From NCBI RefSeq assembly GCF_001625305.1, contig NW_017804453.1:1196017-1260016 (forward strand): a DNA stretch of 64,000 nucleotides. The letters are read 5' to 3'. The notes beneath the pieces were generated by a model that saw only the letters and a list, made by a program, of their open reading frames with translations, had not been told where the DNA came from and ran no database searches. This stretch comes from Branchiostoma belcheri. Taxonomy: Eukaryota > Chordata > Leptocardii > Amphioxiformes > Branchiostomatidae. Of this stretch, positions 23,668-36,572 are shown piece by piece. The first letter of the stretch is position 1, and every line of letters starts with the position of its first letter. The position numbers and the translations under genes are program-made.

Positions 23668-25339
23668 ATGGCAAAGTGGAGGCGCCGCTCAGGACTGTGT
23701 CCCGGTGCAGCCGTGCTGTTGTTTGTAGCGGTGTACGCCTTCCTGCTGTATAAACTATTTCCCGATGATTCTACAGTCGACGACATTCCTCGTATTCTAG
23801 AGAGGTAAGACATCCCTTGGTACACCAGTTTTAGTAGCTACAGAGATAGAAGATGGCTTGTGTCAATTCACATATGAGAGAATGTTGATCATCAGATTAT
23901 GTATCACGAAAGAGCAATGGTGTTGTTTTGATCCGACAAATGAATATTACACACGATTGTGCAATTGTTTATTTTTTACCTTCGTGACGGAAGTATTGTT
24001 TTGGGTGCCGCTATGCTAGGTTGTATGTTTGGGTTGCAAAGTGACTGGGCAGAGCTTGGGTTTCACTTCATTGACAGGGTTTGTCCCGGTAGCTCAAGGT
24101 CGCCAGGAACATATGAGACATAGACCATGTTGTTATAACGGAGTATGTTTCGTCATACAATTCTACGAGTAAATTCATTAATGCAAAAATACATATTCTT
24201 TCCGGAAATTTAAAATCTCTGATGATTTTCTCCCTTGCACAATATATAGGGATGAGCAGGAAGAAGATAAGATGTGCGCCAAACCGTGTCCTTGTCCCTC
24301 TCGCGAGCCAAGACGCTGTGAGGAGAAGACTAACTTTGTCTTCGTCAAAATGCACAAGTGTGCCACGGAGATGCTGACGTCAGTCTTCCATCGTTACGGT
24401 GACGAGCGAGATCTCGAGTTTGTCATTCCCAGAGGTCCGCTAGGGGACTGGTATCTTGGCTGGCCTTATCCAATCACAAAGCAGATCTATCGACCTTCTA
24501 AATCCGGTACGTTCAACATCATGTGTGAGCACGTCGTATTCAATAAGGCGGCTATGTCAAAGGTCATGCCGGAAGATACCGTTTACCTCACCATCCTGAG
24601 GGAACCTTTCAGTCATTTCAAATCGAGCTTCAACTTCCATGGCGTCGCAAGGATTGTTGGGATACATGGCGATGACCCTATGGACGAGTTTTTCCGCGCG
24701 CCTAATCTGTACGATGACATCTACAGCTCGACTCTGAAAGCTGGGATTCCGAACGGTGTCTCGGTTACCCGCAACTTCCTGGCACATGACCTCGGTTATC
24801 CCAGGCAGCACTGGGAAAACATGACCTATGCCGAGGAGTTCGTGAAATACATAGACCAGGAGTTCTACCTTGTCATGATACTTGAGTACCTTATGGAGTC
24901 CCTGCTGTTACTGAAGCGTCTGATGTGTTGGGAGATCCAAGATTTACTGCACTATCCTATCAACGTCATGACATACGGCTACAAACATGACCGGCCTGGA
25001 CATCTCATCAAGAAACACAAACACTGGAGCAAAGTTGACTACCTATTGTACGACTTTTTCAACATATCACTGTGGGAAAAGATCAAAAGACAGGATAAGA
25101 GCTTTTTCGAGGAGCTGGAGTATTTCAAAACGGTCCAGAACGCAACCATATCGTACTGTTACTCCTCAGACACGACTCCACTGGTCTTAGACGGGTCAAA
25201 GTTCAGTAACGTCATCACCATCACACGACATTACTGTATGAGAATGATGAGGAACACGCCACAGTACTTGGGAGACATCTTCAAAAGGAGATATGACGGG
25301 ACTGAGTACACCATACATAAGTTATGGCCTTGGGTATGA
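23668..25339 (+). CDS. Galactose-3-O-sulfotransferase-like Golgi enzyme
   Basis: Two exons, 23668-23804 and 24250-25339 (GT-AG, phase 2), 408 residues. Exon 1 encodes a short basic tail and a hydrophobic segment (about residues 13-29, AAVLLFVAVYAFLLY), a type II Golgi signal anchor. Exon 2 begins with an acidic and Cys/Pro-rich stem, then FVFVKMHKCATEM, the 5'-phosphosulfate-binding loop of PAPS-dependent sulfotransferases. LTILREPFSHFKSSF is the 3'-phosphate-binding segment, and VMILEYLMESLLLLKR is the C-terminal block typical of the GAL3ST family. The family moves sulfate from PAPS to O-3 of galactose on glycans or glycolipids; the acceptor here is unknown. Met and Cys in the PAPS loop replace the more usual Thr residues, so a divergent acceptor range is possible. 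Confidence 0.86.
23985..24145. repeat. Dispersed CGGAAGTATTGTTTTGGGTG repeat
   Basis: In the sulfotransferase intron. It matches 31262-31440 over most of its length: the start ACGGAAGTATTGTTT, then ATGTTTGGGTT, GGCAGGGTTTG and a CCATG...TGTAATGGCGG-like end. Shorter relatives lie at about 27283, 29975 and, inverted, 45862-45890 and 63740-63790. Probably a short non-autonomous element. Confidence 0.6.
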
Positions 25340-25832
25340 AGTGATGATGCAAGACAAGACTGAAGCTCGGCGTTTAGCTTGATGATGACATTTTAGATCA
25401 TTAACGTGGACATAACGAGCAAAAATGTTGATGAAGAGTTATCATGTATCCATAAGCCTTTGCCTACTTGAATGAATGGACAGAAAGAAAACGCCACGTG
25501 CACGATTGTAAGAATGGCATGTATGCAATACCCTCCTCAATCGCTAAGGGTCGTGTGTTGCTGAACAGTTCATAACTCAGTAGATTATATATAATATTAT
25601 GTACCAGTAGATACAAGTGACAAATGTAACAAAGTATGGCCTCGACAATTAATAAAACAATGTTATCTGCTAATCTAACTTTTCCTAGTGATTTGACCGC
25701 GTCACGCGTTAATCACGTGACTGCTGCGTGACGACAGGATTACCAACCTTCCCAAGGTTGCTATCCCGTCAGACCGGTTCAGTCCGCAGTCTTTCACTAT
25801 TTCATCTCACAAAAGGTAGAAGTAAATCCAAC
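25340..25832. other. 3' end of sulfotransferase and promoter of annexin 1
   Basis: Contains the poly(A) signal at 25651, then about 180 bases up to the annexin 1 start codon. No other feature seen. Confidence 0.5.
25651..25656 (+). promoter_or_regulatory. Poly(A) signal of the sulfotransferase gene
   Basis: AATAAA about 310 bases after the sulfotransferase stop codon. Confidence 0.7.
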
Positions 25833-28800
25833 ATGGCCGAGGCAAGTGATCTTTTTTTTTATGATTTTTCACCCTTTGCCTTCATTAAACACTGTACTTG
25901 TATCACATGATGATTAATGATGATATCACTTGTTAGTTACAAAGAGTTATATGTTAGAATGACAAAAGGTATTTTCTAGCTTCGCCTATGGCTGTTGTTG
26001 TATATTAAAATATTCTTAACCCATTTTTTAAAATCTACAACTGATTTATAGTTTGTAGTGCACGTATTTCCAGCATACATAACAATACCATGCTTTTATA
26101 CTTTCTTAGACTTACTTGGTTAAGATAGTTACCGTGTATGTATACTTAATTGTGTAGTGACGCCCTCTCTTGTGGTGTCTAAGAATATAAGAGGGACTGT
26201 TGATAATATACCCTATGTCAGGGCACTTAATGTCGAACTATACTACGCTGAAAGTGTTCCCAGATGTATGCTAGATAATCACAAGCTTTCATACCGTAAT
26301 CGGCCAGGATAATCATGTGACCGTGAATTATTAATCATATAGGTAAGTTTAGAGTGAAGTTTGTTTCTGATACATGCCTTCATGTACGTACATTGCTATT
26401 GATATTAGAGGTATGTGAAGGGAACTATTTTCACTTTTACAAGAACATAGAATTCAACTACGACCGCCGAAATATATTTTTGGCTGACGAAAATCTTCTG
26501 AAAAGCCTTGATGCAATTGTTCGAAAGTACTATGGGTCACTGGATGTGTCACGCGATCAGTGGGTGTGTCCAAAGATAAGGCTGCGTCTAAAGCCTGAAC
26601 TACGTGACAATATTCTGGCAGCATAGCTGTATCACTTCAGTCACTCAACCAGAGGCAGATGAATGCTGATTTTCTGTTTCGTTGAAATATCTAACATATA
26701 CACTTAACTGTGACTGTATACACAGTATGAATAGATTTAAATGTCTAATTCATATTTTAAAAAATATATAAGGGCTTAAATTAGACATTTAAACTTATTC
26801 ATACTGTATATACAGTCACAGTTTTGACACTTTCCAACACAAATGGACAGAAACATGTCATTGAAAACTTTAAATCTGTCCCGCCCTTTTGGAATGTTTG
26901 AACCTCACAAGTCAGATCAAAATGGCTAGAGCCCTTGCAATAATTCTGAATATTGCAGCTAATTTCATTTCAGCTCTAACTAGTTTTTATTCTATCCAGG
27001 GCACCGTCCAACCTGCTGACGATTTCGACCCGGAGAAAGATGCTGAAACACTACAGGAAGCCATGGGGGGCTGGGGTATGTGAAAAAAATGTTTAGCTTT
27101 GAATGACAATGCAGTGCAATAATAAAAGAATAGTGCTATGGATGTTTCATGTTCGGGTAGATTTCACGCATGTATACAGAGTAACTCATCTATCGTAGAC
27201 GACGAGAGAACTACGGATAAAAATTGCATACTTGCTATATAGATGAGGTATACGGGTTTTTTTTTCTACTTCAGAGTGCGGAAGTATTGTTTTGGGTGGC
27301 TGAGCTATGGGTTCGTGTGTCTGCTTGTCCAGAAAGTAGGTTGACAGCAGGTGGGTAGGGGAAAATAAATTGGCAGAATGGCAGGAGGTCAAAAGGTCAG
27401 CCACAGGGAATGGGTCAAATTCTGAAGGGCACGGAAACCATTTCCGAGAAGTCTGAAATCTCGGCTGTCTTAGGTACTGAGGAGGCGCCAATCATCGAAA
27501 TCCTGGCCAACAGAAGCAACAGTCAGAGGGTCGAGCTAGCCAGCCAGTTCAAGACTATGTACGGGGATGTAAGTGCACTTTATATTTTTTGCTCTTCGCA
27601 TGATAGAAATTATCATGACTGGCTCAGGGAATGGGTTATATATAGAGAGAGATATGTAGAACTTTATACATAGGGTAGTCATGCTTGAATATATGTATAA
27701 TTTCCATTGGATTTTTACAGGCGATGACTGTGTTTGGCTATACCCTAGCTTACTTATGACCCGAAACAAAATCAGGTGCAATGTAGGAGCTAAACGCCAG
27801 GTTACGTTGTCCTTGATAAATGGCAGTTATCATGACACTATTCTGTCTGACAGGACCTGGTTGATCGTCTGAAAGGTGAGCTGAAGGGCGACTTTGAGGA
27901 GACGGTGTTGGCACTAATGACGCCCCCTGTCGAGTATCAGGCGCGCTGCCTGAAGGCCGCGATGGAAGGGGCGGGGACTAGTGAGGATGTTCTGATCGAG
28001 ATCATGTGTACCAAGAACAACCAGGTAAAGCACAAGATTGTGAACAGGTCATGCTTCAATTTTACTTTTAGACGAAGTATTGCAAATAATAAAATAATAC
28101 TGTCATTGAAAACCTATTGTCATTAAACAATGCAACTTGACGTTACCTTTTAGTGATCGTTATTCTGTTTTTATTGCTTCTGACAGGAATTGGAGGATCT
28201 GAAGACTGTCTACAGTGAAGGTGATTGTAACCATTTGTCATGCTCTAGTCTACAGACAGGTTTGTTAGAAAATTCTGGACAAAACGACAATACATGTATA
28301 TGTATATACTCGTGCATGTCGTGCAGACTAAACGCGCTACATGTATCCCTAACTTTGCTGGAGATCATTGTGCCGTCATGGGAAATCTATCTTCAAGTCT
28401 CTTCAATCAACCCCCTATGCCAGTCACTAAGTGTGTATTGATGTATATTTATACGTTAGATGGCGCATTGAAGTTCCAAAAAGGTGTAAACAGATAGTGA
28501 ATAAACGTTCCCCTTTTTAAATTTCCTGCAGTGTACGACGATAACAGTCTAGAGGAAGACATCGAAAGTGAGACCAGTGGTCACTTCAAGCGTCTGCTCG
28601 TGTCACTCTGCAACGTAAGCCTATTTTCCCCTATCAGGATCAAAATGGTAGTCATCTATATATGACCCAATTTTTATGTAGCCATGTTTGAGTAAAACAG
28701 GGACACGATAAAGGACTACAAGAATTAGCCTATTAGAATTCGTAGCGAATGACATGCATATAAAGCGAGAGCGTTCTGTGAACAAATAAAAGCAAAGTAT

Positions 28801-30776
28801 CATTTCCCAACCTCAATTATCTTGCTCAATCTTCTGGTGGCTCATTTTAGGTATAACTACATATTGGGAGAATAGGACTATTTGTTGTGTGAACCGTTGT
28901 TGAAATCACTTTTAAAGTACATGTGTACCCCGATATACTCTGATGGAAAATCTCAATATTGAGCAACTGAACGAAAGCTCATTTTACGATCAGGAAACAT
29001 CAGACGACATATTTGTAATGATTTTCCTTTGTCTATGTTATACAGGCTCAGCGAGAGGAGGGGGGGGAAGACGACGTGGATGAAGGTTTGGCAGAAGAGG
29101 ACGCCAGGGAAATATACGAGGTGCAGATCAAATATGAGCAGTAGATAACTTCATAGAGCCCATCTCCACCACGGCTGGGACCGCTGACCGATCAAATCTC
29201 TGACAGATCATTATCAACTTAAAACAGAGAAAATATTACGTTTTGTGTATCTTCTAAATCTGCAACATTAAGGGTCACAGTGATACACGTTTGGTCGCAG
29301 GACGGACGCTGTCTAGGGGAAAGGGGCCTATCGTAAATGAAGCGTTCCTTTCTTCCAGCACTATGGCTTTGACATAGGTAGTATTTTCCAAGTTGTTTTT
29401 GTTTGTTTGTCTTAGGCGGGAGAAGGTCAGCGCGGGACGGACGAGTCCAAGTTCAACTCCGTGCTGGCGCTGAGAAGCTGGGCCCACCTGCGTGTTATGT
29501 TCGACAAGTACAATGACGTAAGCGTTCATGTTTAGTTGCTGTCAATAGAGTACTCATCAACGGACACTCACAGATTATTACTTGTTTCATATTCATAGAG
29601 GAGCTAACTTTTTTTACGCATCTCAATAAATCAAATCAAATCAAATCAAATCAACGTATCTTATGTCAATAAGCACTCTTGGGCAACTTGAAAGTGTAAA
29701 ATTGATTTAATCGTAATGCTAATCTTTCTTGTGTGTCTCATGTGCAAAATTGTTAGTTATATTGTTACACAACTTTCATTCATAGTTAAATACTACGAAG
29801 AAGTATGAAACTAGAAACATTTTGAAAATTCCTGACGTCAGTGACGTTTTTCTTGATACCGTAGCTGGCGGGACAGTCCATTGATAACATGATAGATGAA
29901 GAGTGTGAAGGGGCTGTGGAGGACGGATATCTGGCGATTGGTAAGTCGCAGTACACGTATCTACATCCAGGTACGGAAGTACAGTTTTGGGTGGCTGAGT
30001 CGTGGGTGCAAGATGAGTGGGAGGAGATTTTACAGAGAATGATTAAGTCTGAAGTTGACCCAATACTAGTACATAGAGGACACGGAGTGGCTCGTGATGC
30101 TACACATCACGAAACCCCAAAACTGTTTTCTGGAGGTCTGTCACAAAAGCCCAAACCTGAAAATTATAATTACTCGACTTTTTTTTTGTGGGTTATGCTT
30201 TTTGTAACGGAGACACTAACCAACCGTCTACGAGTTATATAGCATGTGATGCTACATATACCTGTTTGCTTGCTCCCCTCTTCTCCAGTGAGTTGTGTGA
30301 GGAACCTCCCCGGATATTTCGCTAAACGGATCAACGACGCTTGTAAGGGCTGGGGAACTGACGACACTACTCTTATCCGCTGTATTGTGTCGCGCTCAGA
30401 GGTAAGTCACTACTGAGTCTACGACATCAAATTGTAGGTAGGGACACATATATATATCCGACCATGTCACAATCTTCCCAATCAATATAGTTATGGACTT
30501 GTTGGTTACAAGTTATTAGAGGTTTAGTATAATGTAGTAAAAATGTAAAATAAGCAAGTGTTCAACTTCCACATATCTATAGGTTGCCATAAACATTGTA
30601 CCTGCTGCAATTCTTCTATAACGTCACTCTTGACTGTCGTGTTCCTCCCCTGTCAGATTGACCTGGTGCAGGTGAAGGAAGTGTTCGAGGCCCGGTACGG
30701 CCGCACCATGGCGGAGGCTGTGACTGATGAGTGTGATGGAGACTACAAGAACATGCTGCTCGCCATCATCAAGTGA
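25833..30776 (+). CDS. Annexin 1 of a three-gene tandem cluster
   Basis: Exons: 25833-25841, 27000-27075, 27474-27568, 27854-28024, 28187-28220, 28532-28614, 29046-29120, 29416-29517, 29865-29940, 30289-30401, 30657-30776; 317 residues. Four annexin repeats are visible. Type II calcium loops read GGWGTEE (I), EGAGTSE (II), EGQRGTDE (III) and KGWGTDD (IV), with acidic caps such as ESETSGH and DECDGDY. Annexins bind acidic phospholipids with calcium on cytosolic membrane faces. The body is secure; the start is less so. Exon 1 (Met-Ala-Glu) needs a GC donor (GAG|GCAAGT) to keep frame, and mirrors Met-Ala-Asp-Phe-Gln of annexin 2. Alternatively exon 2 reads open upstream to Met codons near 26889 and 26922. 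Every later exon border and phase matches annexins 2 and 3. Confidence 0.92.
26354..26626 (+). other. Unrecognised 90-codon open frame in annexin 1 intron 1
   Basis: Open from an ATG to TAG with mixed charged and hydrophobic composition (for example ADENLLKSLDAIVRKYYGSL). I do not recognise it. It could be a fragment of a transposon protein or chance. It is not needed by the annexin gene. Confidence 0.25.
26706..26823. repeat. 45-bp inverted repeat (hairpin MITE-like)
   Basis: Arms 26706-26750 and 26779-26823 pair with 42 of 45 bases, around a 28-base AT-rich loop, starting AACTGTGACTGTATA. It lies in annexin 1 intron 1 between the unrecognised frame and exon 2. Confidence 0.85.
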
Positions 30777-31208
30777 TAGGTTGCAAATTCATGCCCGAAG
30801 TCTAATCCCAAGTAACATGAAAAACATTTAGTGACGAATAATTAATAATGTAACATGTGACTACTTTGGACTAAATTCTGACTTCATTGGTCTGATTGGA
30901 ATAGCTTACTAATCAACTGTTCACCATGTTTATTAATGCTCTATCACGGGTGATCAAAGGGGGCAAATGGAAGAATAAATCGAAATATGCTTGTATCCGC
31001 GTACAAAATGTGCTCCTGTCGATCTTAATGAACAAAAATGTTTCGCTTGGTCCAAATTACTTCGGAGTACATCGATGAGGTTGATACTGAAGGAAATGTC
31101 CTTTTATCTAGCATCATTAGCTTATGTGAATGGGGATATGCATAGTATTTTGCGTAGATGTACAAGGGTGTTATCATAACTACAGTTATAGTTGGTTAGG
31201 ACATGAAT

Positions 31209-31214
31209 AATAAA
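31209..31214 (+). promoter_or_regulatory. Poly(A) signal of annexin 1
   Basis: AATAAA about 430 bases after the annexin 1 stop codon; the best candidate before the next repeat. Confidence 0.55.
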
Positions 31215-31261
31215 ATATGACTGTATGGTCAGGGTGTCTAATTGTCTACTTTTCTTATCTC

Positions 31262-31440
31262 ATTTGAGACGGAAGTATTGTTTGCGCTAATTTATGATAG
31301 ATTGGAATGTTTGGGTTCTGAAGTGAGGGGCGGAGATTGGTATTTAATTTGATTGGCAGGGTTTGACCAGGTATACTCTGAGTTCAAGGATCATGTGGTC
31401 GTCAGGAATGTATAAAACAAGCCATGGTGTAATGGCGGTG
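31262..31440. repeat. Dispersed CGGAAGTATTGTTT repeat
   Basis: Second long copy of the element at 23985-24145, same orientation, with scattered substitutions. Confidence 0.6.
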
Positions 31441-31688
31441 CAAGCTGTAGAAATATATGCATATCAATTGCACGATTTCGTTACCCCATGCGACCTTTTA
31501 GAGATCTGCAGGCATAACGGTAAAACGTGATGCGAATGAAATCGATTGTCTAGTCTGAACTAGCTGAATGTGGGCGAAGCTGCTTCTTCCTATCGGCATA
31601 TCTCCAGCTGTCACCACGTCAGTTCTATGTGATATTTACTCAAGTCTTTTAAAGGATAGAGAAGGCCTTCCCTGGGATCATCGGTAGC

Positions 31689-34600
31689 ATGGCGGACTTT
31701 CAGGTTTGTCATGATTATTTTTATCCATTAGTAAGTCTGGACTGGTGAGGGAGGGCTGCTGACCTTCGTTTGGCCAGCCCTAGGGTGGAACCGTTAGCTT
31801 ATTCGGCTTTGAACCTACCCTTGTGTTATTGTGTTTGTATGGACAACTAGCTGTTGTTAGGTGTGTGAGAACATGTATGTTGAAAACATCGATTTGTTAC
31901 ACCAGGTAAGCTCCGAAATTAAATACCTCAAAGTTCGAATGTTTGACGATTGTACCCTTCAACCTGTCGGTGACCTATAGATGAAATAAGCAATGTTCGA
32001 TTGCTGCAATTCCAATCTATACACTTCTTAGCATCAAAATCACACAACGTTATCTGCCAATCGTGTACCATCACAGAGGGCTCCTTTGTCAATCAACCAA
32101 TAGTAGGATACGTAAAATAATTCCATAGCTTGTACGCCAATCACCTTTCTTTATAACCGTCTTTATGCCCGCCCCTCCCCGGTTCTATCCTACTCGATAT
32201 CCCGGTCACGCTAATACAGGACCCACGCATGGCAACAAGCAAAGTTTATCGACAACGACGTCCATAGTATACATTGAACGATTGAAAGCTAAATCAAAGC
32301 TGCTCATCATCACTGTATGTAAAGACGATATGGCAGTCTATCATGTTTCCATAATCGTAATTCTTAGACGTGACATATTTCCAGGAAGACCGAGGGTCTA
32401 ACATCAATAAGGCGTTAAACAAACCGAGGAGGAAGGTCTTTATACAAACCGAAATCATTTTGCTTCATTTGGAAAAATATTATTACTCACTTAGTCATAA
32501 TCATAACCAACCAAAGTAAATGGTTAGCATTCTAGACGGATGGAGCGAAAGGTCACGGAATTTATCATTAAGCCAGACACGGAGTATTTGGCACGGGTCC
32601 AACCTCATCCGGATACTAGCAGTAGACTTGACAGGCTGGTTCAGACTGGATCAGGGGCAGGAGGGCCGGGCTTTCTGCCAGAAAACATACAAATGCTGCA
32701 CTGACATATCAGAACGGTCACGACTCAGTAAGCTGTGGACTGAAGCAACAAACTGCCATACTTCGCCAGTCTACACATCTAGGTTACATCGTATTTTAAA
32801 GAAATGGGAGTTGATATGTTAAATTACATGTGGTACAGGTCTAGAGCACACGTATCAGCCTGGGGACAGATTTACAAATTTAAAGAGAATTGAGTTAATT
32901 TTCAGCTGATGCATTTTGTTTGCCTAGACGAGGCCTAGATCATCAATCAGATTTGACATGTTAGAAAACTAACAATTGATCACGAGTATTAATAATTCAT
33001 ATTAGGAGCCCTATACACATTACAGAATACAATAGGTAACGATATCATAACATACTATATAATTTCATTGGTGACATTATCACGTTTAGGCTTTAAACTG
33101 TAAAGGAATGTCCACAGAAGAAATAATTCTTAATGTTTTATTGGGAATTCATGCCAGAAGGCTAATTGCAGGAACAGAAGAAACATTTGGTATATATAAA
33201 AAAGCAGACAATTAGTACACATAGAACTACTGATAACTACAAAGAAACTACTAGTACAAACTACTGGGAATAAAAAAAGTGTCTATGTTAAGTTTTAAGT
33301 ACTGATAATTTGTACACCTGTTCCAGGGGACTATTTTTCCGGCGGAAGATTTTGATGCTGAAGTCGACGCTGAGGCGCTACATGAGGCCATGAAAGGATG
33401 GGGTAGGAACCACTGAATTATAGCCTCCTAAGCAGACTTGTGGGGGCTTAATCTTAAAGCTTTCAGGGTATACCATGGTCTTCAGTTTCTTGCATGTTCT
33501 TGTTTCCGTCTACGGAGGCTGCGGACAAGAAACCAAGAACCTAGAACTGATATGCCATCAAAACAAAGAGCACACGACCAACCCCCCCCCCCCCAAAAAA
33601 ACCTGATGACTCATACAATCTACCGAACCAAGTCTAAGTACGACTTAAAACATACTATACCATTTGTTTCTTTGATTTAATCGATTTGCTATTTACCAAC
33701 TTGCTGGACTAGATTGCAGAAACTCTATAGCAAAACTTCATTCTAGGCACGGATGAAGATCTCATCATCGATGTGTTGGCAAACAGGAGTAACGCACAGC
33801 GACTCGAGATCCGGGAAAAGTTCAAGCAGATGTACGGGGAAGTGAGTATGCACTACTCAGAAACTAACATGAAAATAAAGAATGCAAGAAAATGCCCAAT
33901 CCATATACATGAATGCTAGAGACAATGTTACTGGAGCTCTGTTATTGTATGTAGTTAAAGTCTTGGCGATAACAATGATGGACTTTTCCTTTTTCACCTT
34001 TTCATCAAGCATCTAATAGATCGCTTGAAGAGCGAGCTAAAAGGTGACTTCGAGGACGTGGTAGTAGCACTACTAACGCCACCTATCGAATACCTGGCGC
34101 GCTGCATGAAGAGTGCCATGAAAGGGATGGGAACAGATGAGCAGGCTCTCATCGAAATTCTGTGCACAAAAAATAACCAGGTATGACAGTGATTCTTGTA
34201 ATTTCTCAAAATAGCCTAATAGGGACTCAAACTAACATATACAGTTCAATCCGTTCATTGTATAATGATTTCATGTTATACTATACTATATAGATACTGT
34301 GTATGTCATAGTATCTGCATTGTGTATTGTATAGCCGGTTTAACCACCCTTCTGCGTAACACAGATCAATATATAGTAAAAATAGGCTGTGTAGATGTAA
34401 ATCACACAATAAAAATACAAAAAGAGCGCAGAATGTGTAAAGAGTGTGGTATACGGCAATACATTACCGTTAGATATATAATTCAGCACCAAGGACAGAT
34501 CCGGTGAGACGAAAGCACAATGTGACGATAGCAGCACATGGAGCAGCAGGGGAAGAGATTATACATATGATTGATCACAAATCTGCTAGCTGATTGTTAA

Positions 34601-36572
34601 AAATGTAAGTTAATTGTGGATTTTTTCCTTTTTTGTTAGGAAATAGAGGAGCTAAAAGCCACATATGCAGAGGGTGAGTTTATCAACGTTACAATCTGTT
34701 TGATTTGTGTAATTTATTTTGAGGGTGCCTTTCATACAACGATGTTTATTCAATCACAGTGATTACCGCGTGAAGTTTCCTATCATATATGTATTTTTTT
34801 CTTACAGTTTATCTCAATTGAATTAAAGTTTTTTTTTTACGATTTACTTAAATCGTAAAAAAAACTTTAACTTTAACTCTTTTTTCATTTTGCCAGTATT
34901 TGATGGTGGCAGCCTTGAGGATGACATTGAAAGCGAAACCAGTGGACATTTTAAGCGGTTGTTGGTCTCTCTGTGCAACGTAAATATCAACATCTTATTG
35001 CACCGTGTTCTTTTATGCTACATATTTGTAAACACTAGCTCTCAGCCAAATAACTCGAGAAACATTTCCTTGTATTGTATGACTTTTGCGTTGTATTGTA
35101 TTAACGCCATGGCTTTAGGTAACCGCAATCGATATCGATTTAAAGTCCTAGTGAATTGAAAAGCGAATGCAATTTCGTCATTGATTAAATAGCATGTCAC
35201 AACATTTGATGAAGTGAGTTCAACCAAAAGCTGATTGAAACCATGGCCATCACATTCTACAGCTCAGACTGTACTTTTTTCAGGCTGGCCGGGAGGAAGG
35301 AGACGAGAATGACGTAGACGACGGGTTGGCCGAGGAGGACGCCACCGAGATATATGACGTAATGCAAGTTTCGTCGGATGACCCTTATGAAAAATACAGT
35401 CTCTAGAAGTGAAAGGTGCTATGTTGAAATTAAAAAAATACCAATCCTTATAAAGAGAATATTTATTAGCCTATTGCCCGCCCAACTTTGCAGTTTCGCA
35501 ACTACGTAAGCTTTAGATATGTATAGTCTTAATGTTTAGTACATGTATTATTCCTTAGGCAGGAGAAGGCCAGCGTGGGACAGACGAGTCCAAGTTCAAC
35601 TCAGTCCTGGCCCTGAGGAGCTTCCCGCACCTCCATGTCATGTTCGAGAAATATCTCGAGGTACGGGCACGTATCCATATATATATATCGTAGAATTATT
35701 CCCCAAGAATGCTCTCAGTTGTGACTCACGATGAGCTTACAACGATCGCACGACACGTGCGACCAGGCCCGTAATTATCCGATCCTATCTCTGTAATTCT
35801 GTCTTTAACTTTGTAGCTATCCGGGAACTCCATCGACAACATGATAGACGAAGAGTGTGATGGGGCAATTAAGGACGGATACATGGCCATAGGTGAGTTT
35901 TCTCGTAGCTTTTGACACTTATGCCATTTTCGCATTATCCACATTCATCATAGTCCAGTTTGTATATCTCCAATGCCATAGCTCTTATCGACAAGCATTC
36001 AGACCAGAAAATGTGACACATCTTTACTTTGTACTTCGCCTTTTCTAGTTTACTGTGTGCGGAACATTCCCGGGTTCTTTGCCAAGCGCATAAACGACGC
36101 GTGTAAAGGGCTCGGCACGGACGACTCCACTCTGATCCGCTGTATAGTCTCCAGATCTGAGGTACTTTCATTTTCAGTTTTAAGTCACCATTTTCACGAC
36201 GCCTCAACGTTTTTTCCTGGTAGTCTATCGTTTTAGACTACCGTAGATATTTTAAGTACTCAATGACGTACTTGAATTCATCACTGAGATAATACATCAA
36301 CTCGTTTTTGGCACATATTCTGGCTCTATTGACATTTGTATTGACAGTCTCAGAGATACCGTTGTAAATCGTTAATTTTTTTAAGCAAATGGCCACTCAG
36401 CAGCTGACATGATAAGATAAAGCATGGCGCATCCTTGGTCCCCGTACAGATCGACCTACAGCAGGTGAAGGAGGTGTTTGAGACCCGGTACGGCCGCCCG
36501 CTGTCTGAGGCCATCAAGGACGAGTGTGGCGGAGACTACAAAAACATGCTGCTCGCCATTGTCAAGGATTAA
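31689..36572 (+). CDS. Annexin 2 of the tandem cluster
   Basis: Exons: 31689-31703, 33327-33402, 33747-33841, 34010-34180, 34640-34673, 34897-34979, 35284-35358, 35559-35660, 35817-35892, 36049-36161, 36450-36572; 320 residues. All introns are GT-AG. From exon 2 to exon 10 the lengths are identical to annexin 1 (76, 95, 171, 34, 83, 75, 102, 76, 113), showing recent tandem duplication. Calcium loops read KGWGTDE (I), KGMGTDE (II), EGQRGTDE (III) and KGLGTDD (IV), so all four repeats keep GxGT-type loops. The N-terminal tail is only Met-Ala-Asp-Phe-Gln before the core. The role would be calcium-dependent phospholipid binding at cytosolic membrane faces. Annexin 1 is the closest relative by eye, with long shared stretches in repeats III and IV. 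Confidence 0.94.
34823..34870. repeat. Short perfect palindrome in annexin 2 intron
   Basis: TTAAAG, a T run and CGATTTA, mirrored by TAAATCG, an A run and CTTTAA. It ends about 27 bases upstream of an exon, where it could fold across the branch-point region. Confidence 0.75.

Larger units (their letters stand above)
30777..31688. other. Intergenic between annexins 1 and 2
   Basis: Holds the 3' untranslated region of annexin 1 with AATAAA at 31209-31214, then a dispersed repeat (31262-31440) and the annexin 2 promoter. No gene seen. Confidence 0.55.

Noticed and set aside
32520-32822. 100-codon frame in annexin 2 intron 1
   Set aside because: No domain recognised, and an overlapping frame looks equally open for part of it, so coding is unsupported.
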